Shown in pieces: positions 1 through 6,281 of a stretch of DNA of 7,275 nucleotides. The stretch covers positions 1-7,275 of the forward strand of contig DAISYU010000150.1 of the NCBI GenBank assembly GCA_036825155.1, read 5' to 3'. Position 1 is the stretch's first letter. Each line of letters begins with the position of its first letter. The position numbers and the translations under genes were made by a program. Source of the DNA: DSAD01 sp036825155. GTDB lineage: Bacteria > Desulfobacterota > Desulfomonilia > UBA1062. The notes beneath the pieces are model-generated. The model searched no databases, was not told the origin of the DNA, and saw nothing but the letters and a program-made list of their open reading frames with translations.

Positions 1-15
1 TGATATGTTTCTCAT
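1..15 (-). CDS. 5' end of an unidentified gene running off the left edge
   Basis: Only the first five codons are inside the window, reading M-R-N-I-S from an ATG at 15. The start is called because a GAGGAGG ribosome-binding site lies exactly 8 nt upstream, which is close to ideal. Five residues give no clue to function. The gene has the same orientation as everything else here but sits more than 300 bp beyond the acyltransferase stop, so it probably has its own promoter in the AT-rich spacer. The alternative is that this is a chance Shine-Dalgarno plus ATG; sequence beyond the left edge would settle it. Confidence 0.55.
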
Positions 16-23
16 GTGATTTT

Positions 24-30
24 CCTCCTC
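24..30 (-). promoter_or_regulatory. Strong ribosome-binding site for the left-edge gene
   Basis: On the minus strand the sequence GAGGAGG is followed by an 8-nt A-rich spacer and an ATG. This is the best Shine-Dalgarno match of any gene in the window and is the main reason for calling the truncated gene at 1-15. Confidence 0.6.
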
Positions 31-208
31 AATAAATAACATCAATCAAACAATGGATACTATAATAACCGGTTTTCTTGAAAAATCTACAGGAAATTTC
101 TTCTTATTTATTTTCAGTATGTTACAGACAGATAGCTATACAACAGCTACATGCTGACGGCTGATTTGAACAAACTCTTTAGTGGATAATATTCGCATCG
201 GAGTGGTT

Positions 209-242
209 CTGTGAACGTTTCACAGCAGTAAAAAAAACGTTC
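209..242. repeat. Interlocking inverted repeats (possible operator)
   Basis: A perfect 7-bp-arm inverted repeat occupies 209-225 (CTGTGAA, spacer CGT, TTCACAG). A second inverted repeat shares part of it: GAACGTTT at 213-220 and AAACGTTC at 235-242, with a 14-nt spacer. The core AACGTT therefore occurs twice, 22 bp apart, about two helical turns. The first palindrome looks like a CRP-type site but has five rather than six bases between TGTGA and TCACA. It does not look like a terminator, because no T run follows the hairpin on either strand. Role unknown; binding of a dimeric regulator is an inference. Confidence 0.4.
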
Positions 243-336
243 TGCATTTCGTCACTAGATTCTCGACTCAAGCCGTTCCCACATGATTTATTTCAGTTCC
301 GGGGACAAGAGAAGAATAGAGCACTTTCTACTATCC

Positions 337-1236
337 TCACGCCTGCTCCCACTGGAGCATTTCGTCAATACGTTTGTCTTTTTCACACCAGAGGTCATTG
401 ATCCATGTCTGGAATCTTTTCTGGAAATACGGGTCATTGAAGTAATCGCCGATCAGTTCCTTTTTCATAGGCATCTGCTCGATATGGACCCTGATTTCCC
501 CCACCTTGCCGCACAGATAGTCCCAGAAATCACTCACCCCTTCAGGATAGACGATTGTGACATTCAAGATGTTGTGTATGTTTTCTCCCAGGGCGTTGAA
601 CACCAGGGCAGTGCCCCCTGCCTTAGGTTTCAGGAGGTGAACAAACGGGGAGTGCTGCCTGGCATGCTTTTCTATGCGGAACCGTGTCCCCTCCACAAAA
701 TTGAATACCGCCACCGGCATATCCCTGAACTTTTCACAGGCCTTCCTGGTCATCTCCAGGTCCTTGCCTTTGAGGTGGGGATTGTTGTCCAGGAATGCCT
801 TGGTGAACCGTTTCATGATGGGGAAATCCAGCGCCCAGAAGGCCTGACCGACGATCGGCAGCCACAGCAGTTCCTTCTTGACGAAGAACTTGAATGCCGG
901 AATTTTTCGATAAAAGAGCTTTACCAGCACCATGATATCGATCCACGTCTGATGATTCACCATGAGCAGACACGTTTTTTTCGGATCAAAGGAATCCACA
1001 CCGCGGATGACCCATCTGGTCCTGTTCGTCACGCACTGGGGAAAATTGAGAAAGTACACCCACATCATCGAAACGGTGTTGAGCACCTTGCCCCAGAAAA
1101 TACGCCATGCCTTGATGGGCAGAAGAAATTTGATAAGAGCGATTGTATAAAACGGTATGGATATGACAAGGGTGTCCAGCAGGAAAAGCAAGACGGAGAG
1201 TATTCCACGCAACTGTTCTTTCAAGAAGCGAACCAT
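337..1236 (-). CDS. yihG: YihG-like lysophospholipid acyltransferase (PlsC/LPLAT family)
   Basis: A membrane-bound acyltransferase predicted to move an acyl group onto a lysophospholipid or related glycerol-phosphate acceptor at the inner membrane. Numbering from the ATG at 1236 (299 aa), an N-terminal hydrophobic stretch covers about residues 11-40. The catalytic HX4D box, NHQTWID, is at about 94-100 (H95, D100) and the acceptor-binding FVEGTRF box is at about 180-186. From there to the C-terminus the protein follows E. coli YihG closely as I remember it: the ALDFPIMKR segment, a KDLEMTRKACEKF stretch, LLKPKAGG and the WINDLW..KDKR tail; length also fits. A TTG ten codons upstream (1266) would extend the frame, but only the ATG has an AGAGG site, 9 nt upstream. 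The gene appears monocistronic. Family assignment is strong; the exact acyl donor and acceptor are not deducible. Confidence 0.93.
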   Translation of the reverse strand: MVRFLKEQLRGILSVLLFLLDTLVISIPFYTIALIKFLLPIKAWRIFWGKVLNTVSMMWVYFLNFPQCVTNRTRWVIRGVDSFDPKKTCLLMVNHQTWIDIMVLVKLFYRKIPAFKFFVKKELLWLPIVGQAFWALDFPIMKRFTKAFLDNNPHLKGKDLEMTRKACEKFRDMPVAVFNFVEGTRFRIEKHARQHSPFVHLLKPKAGGTALVFNALGENIHNILNVTIVYPEGVSDFWDYLCGKVGEIRVHIEQMPMKKELIGDYFNDPYFQKRFQTWINDLWCEKDKRIDEMLQWEQA

Positions 1237-1245
1237 GTCACCCAA

Positions 1246-1250
1246 CCTCT
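1246..1250 (-). promoter_or_regulatory. Ribosome-binding site that sets the acyltransferase start
   Basis: AGAGG on the minus strand lies 9 nt upstream of the ATG at 1236. The competing in-frame TTG at 1266 has no purine-rich Shine-Dalgarno sequence before it, so the shorter 299-residue protein is preferred. Confidence 0.55.
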
Positions 1251-1290
1251 TTTGATGCCTGGCCAATATCTATCTCAGACCCTAATTATA

Positions 1291-1318
1291 ATATTAACAC
1301 AGAGTTGTTCTTTATCAA
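1291..1318 (-). promoter_or_regulatory. Candidate sigma-70 promoter for the acyltransferase
   Basis: On the minus strand TTGATA (1313-1318, five of six matches to the -35 consensus) is separated by 16 nt from TAATAT (1291-1296, a weaker -10). A better -10 hexamer, TATAAT at 1285-1290, overlaps this region but has no -35 at normal spacing. Either placement would give a leader of roughly 40-50 nt before the ATG at 1236. The region is AT-rich, so chance matches are easy. Confidence 0.35.
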
Positions 1319-1374
1319 ACCGGTAATTGTGCAAGTTGAGGTTCTTTGAAAAGCCCTGAATGGCTCATTGCAGG

Positions 1375-2811
1375 CTAGGCACTTTCGCTATGTGAAATAT
1401 CTATAAGCACTTCCTTGAGCATATGGATCATCTTTTGCCTTGCATGCTCATATTTCTTTTCATTGTTGGACCGCACTGCCTGGAAAAATGATGAACACAG
1501 GCCGCGCTGCTCAGAGGTGAATGACGCGACATAGCTCCTGTCTTCAATCCGGGGGATTTCTTCTTCTTTTCTCCCCCTTCTTCCGTGGGCCCAATTGATG
1601 GCATGGGCATAGAATATCAGTGCCCTGTCGAGGATGATGAAGGGGAATTGGATGTTGGCGACCGGCCCGACCCTCAGTTGCAATCCTCCCAGCTTCCCCT
1701 CTGCCTGGTAGCTGCCAAGTTTTGGCCCTTTCACAACAGCCTTTGATGCGCGCTTTCCGCCGGCCAGAGCGGACCCTGCGCCTATAAGCGCGCCCGACAG
1801 CGCAAACACGCCGAATGTAATCCCGGCTGTTGCCGCATCCAGACCGAGACCGATCCCCCCTCCTGCAGCCGCACCTGCCGCGGCAAGCTGCCACGGGCTC
1901 AGCCCCAGGACCTGCCAGGTCTTCTCATGAAACAGGTCCTCACCGGCAATGGTATGCTCCGGCAATGCATAGTCAAAGATGTTGTGTTTGAAGAGTTTTC
2001 TGATCTCTCCGTGCGAGCTCTTCTCCATATGGGAGATCTCTGACTGGTAGTCACTGATGAGCCTCTGCCGGACAGCCTCCAGGTCCTTTTCATCTGAAAA
2101 GTTCCTTGCTGCCTGATATTCCAGACACTTCTCAATCATGGTGCAGATGATCATTGCCGTCATCGAGGTTCGTCTGGCCCAGTCCTGTTGAAATGCACCG
2201 ATAACCTTTGCCAGGGCATCCTCTCCCTGCTGGTCTATTGCCTTGAGACTTTCCAGCAGGGCAATCCTTTCGGCATAGGTGGCCAGATGTGCATTGAACA
2301 CCCTGATGGAGTTGAAGTGCTTTCTCAGTTCACCCCTCCAGGCATCGAGGAACGTGTTTGTCTCGTCCTTGTTGTTGATGATTGCCATGCGGGGTATTCC
2401 GGTCATGCGCAGGATCTCCATCTCTGCAATATCGACACTGCGCAGGGGCCTCGACGCATCCACCACATAGATAATGCCCGCACCCTGCGCCAGCGGCGCA
2501 AACAGCTCACACTCGCCGGAAAACCGCACATCACCTTTATGTGATGCAATAAACCCTTCGAGCATATCAGGGCCTTCATGCTCCCTCAACCATGCAAGTG
2601 TAGCCAGGGGGGACTGGAAACCGGGGGTGTCCACGAACCGTATGATCTCAACGCCGTCTATGATCACCGGAAATGTCTGGCAGACAACAGTCTCTCCGGG
2701 GATGGGCGTGATGCGCACACTGTCATCTTCTGCCAGAGTGGACACCACTGAGGATTTCCCTTCATTGGGATGCCCGACAATGGCAAAGGAGAGAACATGT
2801 TTACCGCTCAT
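1375..2811 (-). CDS. DUF3482-type GTPase with glycine-rich hydrophobic segment
   Basis: A 478-residue TRAFAC-class GTPase of the kind annotated as GTPase/DUF3482 domain-containing protein. The P-loop GHPNEGKS is at 13-20, a Ser-Val-Arg-Ile-Thr-Pro-type switch I around 31-42 and the G3 box DTPG at 61-64. The expected G4 region reads NNKDE at 146-150, not a clean NKxD, so base specificity may be loose. The second half starts with charged helical sequence (about 215-275), then a Gly/Ala-rich hydrophobic stretch at about 308-352 with repeated GxxxG-like spacing that could insert in or lie against the membrane, and another hydrophobic patch at about 387-405. The ATG has a GGAGG site 7 nt upstream. 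It overlaps the upstream DUF2868 gene by 4 nt (ATGA), so the two are probably translationally coupled and act together. The physiological role of this family is not established. Confidence 0.9.
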   Translation of the reverse strand: MSGKHVLSFAIVGHPNEGKSSVVSTLAEDDSVRITPIPGETVVCQTFPVIIDGVEIIRFVDTPGFQSPLATLAWLREHEGPDMLEGFIASHKGDVRFSGECELFAPLAQGAGIIYVVDASRPLRSVDIAEMEILRMTGIPRMAIINNKDETNTFLDAWRGELRKHFNSIRVFNAHLATYAERIALLESLKAIDQQGEDALAKVIGAFQQDWARRTSMTAMIICTMIEKCLEYQAARNFSDEKDLEAVRQRLISDYQSEISHMEKSSHGEIRKLFKHNIFDYALPEHTIAGEDLFHEKTWQVLGLSPWQLAAAGAAAGGGIGLGLDAATAGITFGVFALSGALIGAGSALAGGKRASKAVVKGPKLGSYQAEGKLGGLQLRVGPVANIQFPFIILDRALIFYAHAINWAHGRRGRKEEEIPRIEDRSYVASFTSEQRGLCSSFFQAVRSNNEKKYEHARQKMIHMLKEVLIDISHSESA

Positions 2812-4388
2812 TTGGTATCCTCCAATGCCTCGAGCCGTAGATAGGGATCAGCCAGTTTCATGAGTGAGTGCGCCCAGACCTCTTTATCGGACCTGTCGAC
2901 CCGCGCAAATATGGTCTGCCCCTCGGGTTTGCCGGTGAGCAGCACTGCTATACGTGCTGTCTTGCCAAGACCCTGCCTGAGCACCTTGATGAATTCGATC
3001 GTCTCCACTATCGGCGGCTGCCATGCTTCGAGTACTACCACGACTCCCTGTACATCTTTGCCGAAGACATCTGTTACAGAATCCAGCACCTGCTGATCGA
3101 GGACCGGTTCACCCTGTATTGCAGAAATTGACGTTACCTCCCACCCCAGGGTTTCTGCAACCACCTGACGGAGCGTATCCTGATCGGCCAGGGAGATGAT
3201 GTCAGAGGGTATAAGCACCACACAAGGGATACCCTGCATGCTCAAGGTCTCATTTATTCTCTCTGCCCCTGCCCCCTCATCTTCACGTCCTGTCTTATCA
3301 CCCAATGCTTCACCGAAACTGGACACAGCAGGCCGCGTCATGCGCATGATCAGACGGTCAAAGCCTGCAGTTGAAAAATCGAGCCGTGAGATCGATCTCC
3401 TCTGGCCCAGGGTGGCTGCTGCATAGAGTATTATCCGGGGCAGCAGTCCATAGACACACACGGCGCAGACGAGAAACGGCCACCAGGACACCAGGTCCGC
3501 TGTCACGAGGTGATAGATCCCATCCTTGAGCACCATGCGGCTGCCCTCGATCTGGACCAGGCTTGGATAGGCAATGCCGGGAGGAACAATCCATGCCCAG
3601 GGTGCTGCGAGAACATGGACCAGGGTGTGTACTGCCTGTGAACTCAGCTGAATGGTCGACTGCCACCCAAAGGCAAGGTCTGCGGTGAAGACCCGGATAA
3701 GGGTGGCTCCAATCACCCCGAGATTGAATGCTATACCGAATGATTGAACGAGGGCGAAAATAGTCCAGAATATCACGCGGGAATACAACGTATGTTTTGC
3801 CCGGGCAATGCCGAACACGGCCTCCATGCCTTGCGCCTGAGCTCCTGACAGCTGTCTGGCGGCACTCCTGACAAGCTTGTCCGTAATCCTGAGCAAAAAC
3901 TCCCCCAGCAAGGGGTAGAGGACAGAATACTTCTTCAGGCTGGCGGACGAGGTCTTTATGAAAAAAAAGCGAAGCATGAACAGAATTGTTAAGATCTGCA
4001 CCACAACCAATACACCGAAATACACCGAGACATTGACCGGCTCCTGCCCTCTATATACGAGCATGGACAGCGCCAGCCCGGCCCCGGAGATTACCCCAAT
4101 GGCTGTGATGATGAGACCTAAGAGCCTGCGGGCTTCAATAAAAACATCTCCGGGCAATATGGCCTGCAGAGCATTATCCCCCTGATACCGTGTGCGCATT
4201 TGTGCAAGCCAGACAGACAGCGCTGTGCGCCTGAACGAGCTTGATTCGGGCCTGCCCTTTATCTGAGGTTTGATCGATCGCAGATAGATTTCCCGGTCCC
4301 GCTGTTCAAGCTGAGCCTGTGTCTGCGTTTCATCTCTGAGGATGAAAAACTCGAGATCAATAAGGTCGGAGACGGACCACCTGCTCAC
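2808..4388 (-). CDS. DUF2868 polytopic membrane protein
   Basis: A 526-residue inner-membrane protein matching the DUF2868 family, which commonly sits next to a DUF3482 GTPase as it does here. After a soluble N-terminal part of about 88 residues, four hydrophobic spans are visible at about 89-112, 121-143, 203-232 and 301-326. A region at 233-300 containing HTLVHVLAAPWAWIVPP lies between the last two. The C-terminal 200 residues look soluble and alpha/beta-like, with hydrophobic strands at about 388-394, 447-454 and 479-485. The segment LEAWQPPIVETIEFIKVLR (453-471) is typical of the family. The start is a GTG at 4388, with AGGG about 6 nt upstream; the stop overlaps the GTPase ATG. The C-terminal domain could be where the GTPase docks, but that is inference. 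Function unknown. Confidence 0.88.
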   Translation of the reverse strand: MSRWSVSDLIDLEFFILRDETQTQAQLEQRDREIYLRSIKPQIKGRPESSSFRRTALSVWLAQMRTRYQGDNALQAILPGDVFIEARRLLGLIITAIGVISGAGLALSMLVYRGQEPVNVSVYFGVLVVVQILTILFMLRFFFIKTSSASLKKYSVLYPLLGEFLLRITDKLVRSAARQLSGAQAQGMEAVFGIARAKHTLYSRVIFWTIFALVQSFGIAFNLGVIGATLIRVFTADLAFGWQSTIQLSSQAVHTLVHVLAAPWAWIVPPGIAYPSLVQIEGSRMVLKDGIYHLVTADLVSWWPFLVCAVCVYGLLPRIILYAAATLGQRRSISRLDFSTAGFDRLIMRMTRPAVSSFGEALGDKTGREDEGAGAERINETLSMQGIPCVVLIPSDIISLADQDTLRQVVAETLGWEVTSISAIQGEPVLDQQVLDSVTDVFGKDVQGVVVVLEAWQPPIVETIEFIKVLRQGLGKTARIAVLLTGKPEGQTIFARVDRSDKEVWAHSLMKLADPYLRLEALEDTK

Positions 4389-4441
4389 GTTTATCCCTGT
4401 TATCCTTTATTTGCTTTCATTTCATATATCAGAATAACATG

Positions 4442-4470
4442 ATTATATAAGTACATTTTTATACTGAAAC
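4442..4470 (-). promoter_or_regulatory. Candidate sigma-70 promoter of the DUF2868-GTPase operon
   Basis: A perfect TATAAT on the minus strand (4442-4447) lies about 54 nt upstream of the GTG start. The hexamer 17 nt further upstream, GTTTCA (4465-4470), is a poor -35. The leader would be about 45 nt. Placement between the PEP-CTERM terminator and the operon start is right for an independent promoter. Confidence 0.4.
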
Positions 4471-4570
4471 ACTATATCACAGCATCAAAATACTCACAAA
4501 CCGCCAGATTAGAATCTCCCAAAGGAACGTTACTGGTAAAAAGATTTCAGATACTTCCTCAGCCCGAAAC

Positions 4571-4596
4571 AAAAAGGCAGGGCTTTGTGCCCTGCC
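4571..4596 (-). terminator. Intrinsic terminator of the PEP-CTERM transcript
   Basis: On the minus strand a perfect 8-bp stem, GGCAGGGC / GCCCTGCC, with a 5-nt loop is followed directly by TTTTTG. This is a classic rho-independent terminator, located about 130 nt past the stop codon at 4727. On the plus strand no T run follows, so it should work only in the minus direction. It separates the sigma-54-driven gene from the DUF2868 operon. Confidence 0.85.
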
Positions 4597-4726
4597 CATA
4601 ATGGCATGAATCTCGGGTTAAGCCCTGAGCCCTTTACCGTAGATGCTGCAAAGAATGAGCCCTATGCATATAGTCCGGCGAAGCGTACGCGAAGAGGGAT
4701 TCAATCGTTAAACTGCTTGCTATACG
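4597..4726 (-). other. Structured 3' region of the PEP-CTERM transcript
   Basis: About 130 nt lie between the stop codon and the terminator stem, with no gene I can support. The stretch contains an 8-nt direct repeat, TGAGCCCT on the plus strand, at 4626-4633 and 4656-4663, exactly 30 nt apart. It also has a small bulged hairpin at 4612-4629 (CTCGGG against CCC-T-GAG), and the palindromes TATGCATA and GCGTACGC. It is more GC-rich and structured than the AT-rich spacer beyond the terminator. It may be a plain 3' untranslated region, part of a dispersed repeat, or the source of a 3'-derived small RNA; I cannot decide. Confidence 0.4.
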
Positions 4727-5434
4727 TTAATTTATCAACTTCCGCCTGAGACCGCCCAGCCCGATCAGCCCGATGCCGAGCAGGACCATTGTTGCCGGCT
4801 CTGGTACCGGTGCCGGTGCCACAGCATTCACGAATACCACAAGATCGTTATAATCCCTGTCACCCATGCTCAGATCTTCGAAGGCAAGCATGAACAGCCT
4901 GTGGTTTCCATCATAAGGATTATCAAAGGCAGCATAGAATTCTACAGGTACTTCAAAGGCGACGAAGTGGTCGTTGCCGTCACTGTTCAATGTGGAGTCG
5001 GAATACCAATAACCCTGATCATTCCATTGTTCAAACCAGGCGAAGAGCAGTTCATGGCCGATGCCGAAAGTAATATTGAGATCCTCATGTATCCCGGGAG
5101 ATATATTTTCTGCAAGTATTGTCTTATTGCCGTCAGCGGTCATGTATCCGAACGTCTGGTTGTAGCCTGCATACCTGATATCAAGGTCGATGCCGCCGTT
5201 TGTCTCAAACCACCAGGCATCTCCTGTCTCGTCATATAACCCAATACCGTATTCGTTAAAGAGGTCCTGAGAAGACCCGGTATAATTATCATTGAGCACA
5301 TTGTTCCAGATATCACAGAGATTCATCTCGCTGTCGGAAAGAGTCCAGGGGTCGTGGATCTCTACTGCATGTGCCTTTGAAACAAACCAGAATATCAGAA
5401 CCGAAAAACAAAAGAATATGAATGCCCTTTTCAT
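4727..5434 (-). CDS. Secreted DUF4114 protein with PEP-CTERM sorting signal
   Basis: A 235-residue exported protein destined for exosortase processing. Residues 1-23 form a signal peptide (MKR, a long hydrophobic core, then AHA before the likely cleavage site). The mature part is acidic and rich in Asp, Asn, Trp and Tyr. A DUF4114-like motif, FEDLSMGDRDYNDLVVFV, lies at about 185-202; its clustered Asp/Asn suggests calcium binding, by analogy only. The C-terminus is a textbook PEP-CTERM: VPEPAT at 210-215, a hydrophobic helix at about 216-228 and a short basic tail with RRK. An AAGGAG site lies 10 nt before the ATG. It stands alone between its own sigma-54 promoter and its own terminator. No exosortase gene is in the window, so the partner enzyme must be elsewhere. 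The ligand and the role at the cell surface are not known. Confidence 0.93.
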   Translation of the reverse strand: MKRAFIFFCFSVLIFWFVSKAHAVEIHDPWTLSDSEMNLCDIWNNVLNDNYTGSSQDLFNEYGIGLYDETGDAWWFETNGGIDLDIRYAGYNQTFGYMTADGNKTILAENISPGIHEDLNITFGIGHELLFAWFEQWNDQGYWYSDSTLNSDGNDHFVAFEVPVEFYAAFDNPYDGNHRLFMLAFEDLSMGDRDYNDLVVFVNAVAPAPVPEPATMVLLGIGLIGLGGLRRKLIN

Positions 5435-5476
5435 AAATACCCTACTCCTTATTTCAACTCGAATCGCCCGATTAAA

Positions 5477-5493
5477 AGCAATTTCAGTGCCAA
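5477..5493 (-). promoter_or_regulatory. Sigma-54 (-24/-12) promoter of the PEP-CTERM gene
   Basis: Read on the minus strand the site is TTGGCACTGAAATTGCT. It has TTGGCAC at the -24 element, a TGAAA spacer, then TTGCT at the -12 element, with the invariant GG and GC at correct spacing. It matches the RpoN consensus YTGGCACG-N4-TTGCW at all but one position. Transcription should begin near 5466, leaving a leader of about 32 nt that includes the AAGGAG ribosome-binding site. A sigma-54 promoter requires an activator ATPase; PEP-CTERM systems are known to be associated with the PrsK/PrsR two-component pair, though neither gene is here. Confidence 0.85.
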
Positions 5494-5517
5494 GGCTTTT
5501 TTATTACAGTGTTTTAA

Positions 5518-5550
5518 TAGTTGTCTTAATTTCAATTAGTTGAATAACTA
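5518..5550. promoter_or_regulatory. Possible upstream activator sites
   Basis: Upstream of the sigma-54 promoter, roughly -52 to -85 from the predicted start, there are two overlapping short inverted repeats: TAATT-TC-AATTA (5527-5538) and TAGTT-GAAT-AACTA (5537-5550). The hexamer TAGTTG also occurs twice, at 5518 and 5537, 19 bp apart. An enhancer-binding regulator would be expected to bind in this area. The DNA is very AT-rich, so such repeats may be chance. Confidence 0.25.
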
Positions 5551-5618
5551 TATTATCTCCATTGAGGCCCTTATGGGTAATTATTTACATAGTACAGAAA
5601 CGTTTTTCATTATCTATG

Positions 5619-5632
5619 GGAAATATATTTCC
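5619..5632. repeat. 14-bp perfect palindrome after the methyltransferase gene
   Basis: GGAAATATATTTCC is self-complementary over its full length and lies about 20 nt past the methyltransferase stop. No T run follows on the minus strand, so it is not a normal terminator. It lies about 155 bp upstream of the sigma-54 start site, within enhancer range, so it could also be a regulator site. Confidence 0.35.
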
Positions 5633-5650
5633 TTCATGCTGTGGTCTTGA

Positions 5651-6256
5651 TTATTCCACCCTCCTCAGAGAAACAAGCCATGCCTTTGCCCCCTTCTTCG
5701 GAAATCGTGCATAATAATGAGTTGGATTGATATCCTGAATTTCCCACCCAGAGCTGAATGTATCCCTGAGAATATCCTGTGATATCCGCCTCGGACCGAT
5801 GTAGTTGTTATGCAGGTCACTGAAACACAAGATAAAGAATTTACCTTGAGCCCTCATCACGGAGCTTAGTGCTGCAGGATAACGACACCGGTCCCTGTCA
5901 TTGAGAGTATGAAACAAACCAACATCCAGGACAGTATCGTATAATTTATGAAGGGTATTTAAGGAGAACACATCGTGCACAAAGAAAAGATCGTGAAACC
6001 CCTTTTTGAGAGCTTTTGATCGGGCCTTCTCGATTGCAGTAGGAACCAGATCAATCCCCTGAACCTGATATCCTTTTTCTGCAAGAAACAGAGTGGTTGC
6101 ACCCCACCCACAACCAACATCAAGCACTCTGCCGGATATCTGTCCACTTTCCTCGAGCTCTGCAATTGCAGGCTGCACCTGTCCAATGTCCCATGGGACG
6201 TAGAACCGGTAAAGCATATGAAAAAGAAAGCGTGGAATTGGTTTTCTGTCTCTCAT
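5651..6256 (-). CDS. Class I SAM-dependent methyltransferase
   Basis: A small cytoplasmic methyltransferase of 201 residues from the ATG at 6256. The Rossmann motif I, LDVGCGWG, is at about 45-52 and binds S-adenosylmethionine. The acidic residue ending strand 2 is D69 in GIDL. The N-terminal PWDIGQ-QP block (21-29), GLFHTL (113-118), LCFSD (143-147) and GPRR (154-157) are hallmarks of a widespread family loosely resembling thiopurine/tellurite-type methyltransferases. The substrate cannot be told. The frame could extend to a TTG at 6334 inside mazG, but that start has no ribosome-binding site and the extra residues do not look conserved. The ATG leaves a 25-nt gap after mazG; its own Shine-Dalgarno is weak (GAGA at about 13 nt), suggesting it is read as the second gene of a mazG transcript. 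Confidence 0.88.
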   Translation of the reverse strand: MRDRKPIPRFLFHMLYRFYVPWDIGQVQPAIAELEESGQISGRVLDVGCGWGATTLFLAEKGYQVQGIDLVPTAIEKARSKALKKGFHDLFFVHDVFSLNTLHKLYDTVLDVGLFHTLNDRDRCRYPAALSSVMRAQGKFFILCFSDLHNNYIGPRRISQDILRDTFSSGWEIQDINPTHYYARFPKKGAKAWLVSLRRVE

Positions 6257-6281
6257 GGGGAAGTGTTCTCGGCATTGAAGA

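Larger units (their letters stand above)
16..336. other. Intergenic spacer, AT-rich, no complete gene
   Basis: This 321-nt stretch between the acyltransferase stop and the left-edge gene holds no supported complete gene. It contains the ribosome-binding site of the left-edge gene, an A8 run at about 230-237, and a cluster of inverted repeats at 209-242. A T-rich run occurs on the minus strand at the A8 position but without a convincing stem before it, so I do not call a terminator for the acyltransferase. A TATTAT/TATAGT-like motif lies near 58-66 on the minus strand, without a good -35 partner. Confidence 0.5.

Noticed and set aside
210..224. A CRP binding site (TGTGA...TCACA)
   Set aside because: The halves are separated by five bases, while the CRP consensus needs six, so a classical site is not supported.
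209..238. Hairpin next to an A8 tract as an intrinsic terminator
   Set aside because: On the plus strand the hairpin is followed by A, not T; on the minus strand the T8 run comes before the hairpin, and no other good stem precedes it.
283..1326. A 347-codon open frame on the plus strand covering the acyltransferase gene
   Set aside because: It is antisense to a protein with clear catalytic motifs and YihG similarity, has no recognisable domain, and is rich in the His/Pro/Gln typical of shadow frames.
1350..1367. Terminator after the GTPase gene (AGCC-ATTCAG-GGCT then TTTTC on the minus strand)
   Set aside because: The stem is only 4 bp and the T run is short; too weak to call.
2188..2863. 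Plus-strand open frames opposite the GTPase N-terminus
   Set aside because: They lie wholly antisense to the P-loop and G3-bearing coding sequence and show no family features.
5486..5502. Plus-strand GCC-AA-GGC followed by TTTTTT as a terminator
   Set aside because: The loop would be only 2 nt, there is no plus-strand gene to end here, and the bases are explained by the sigma-54 -24 element.
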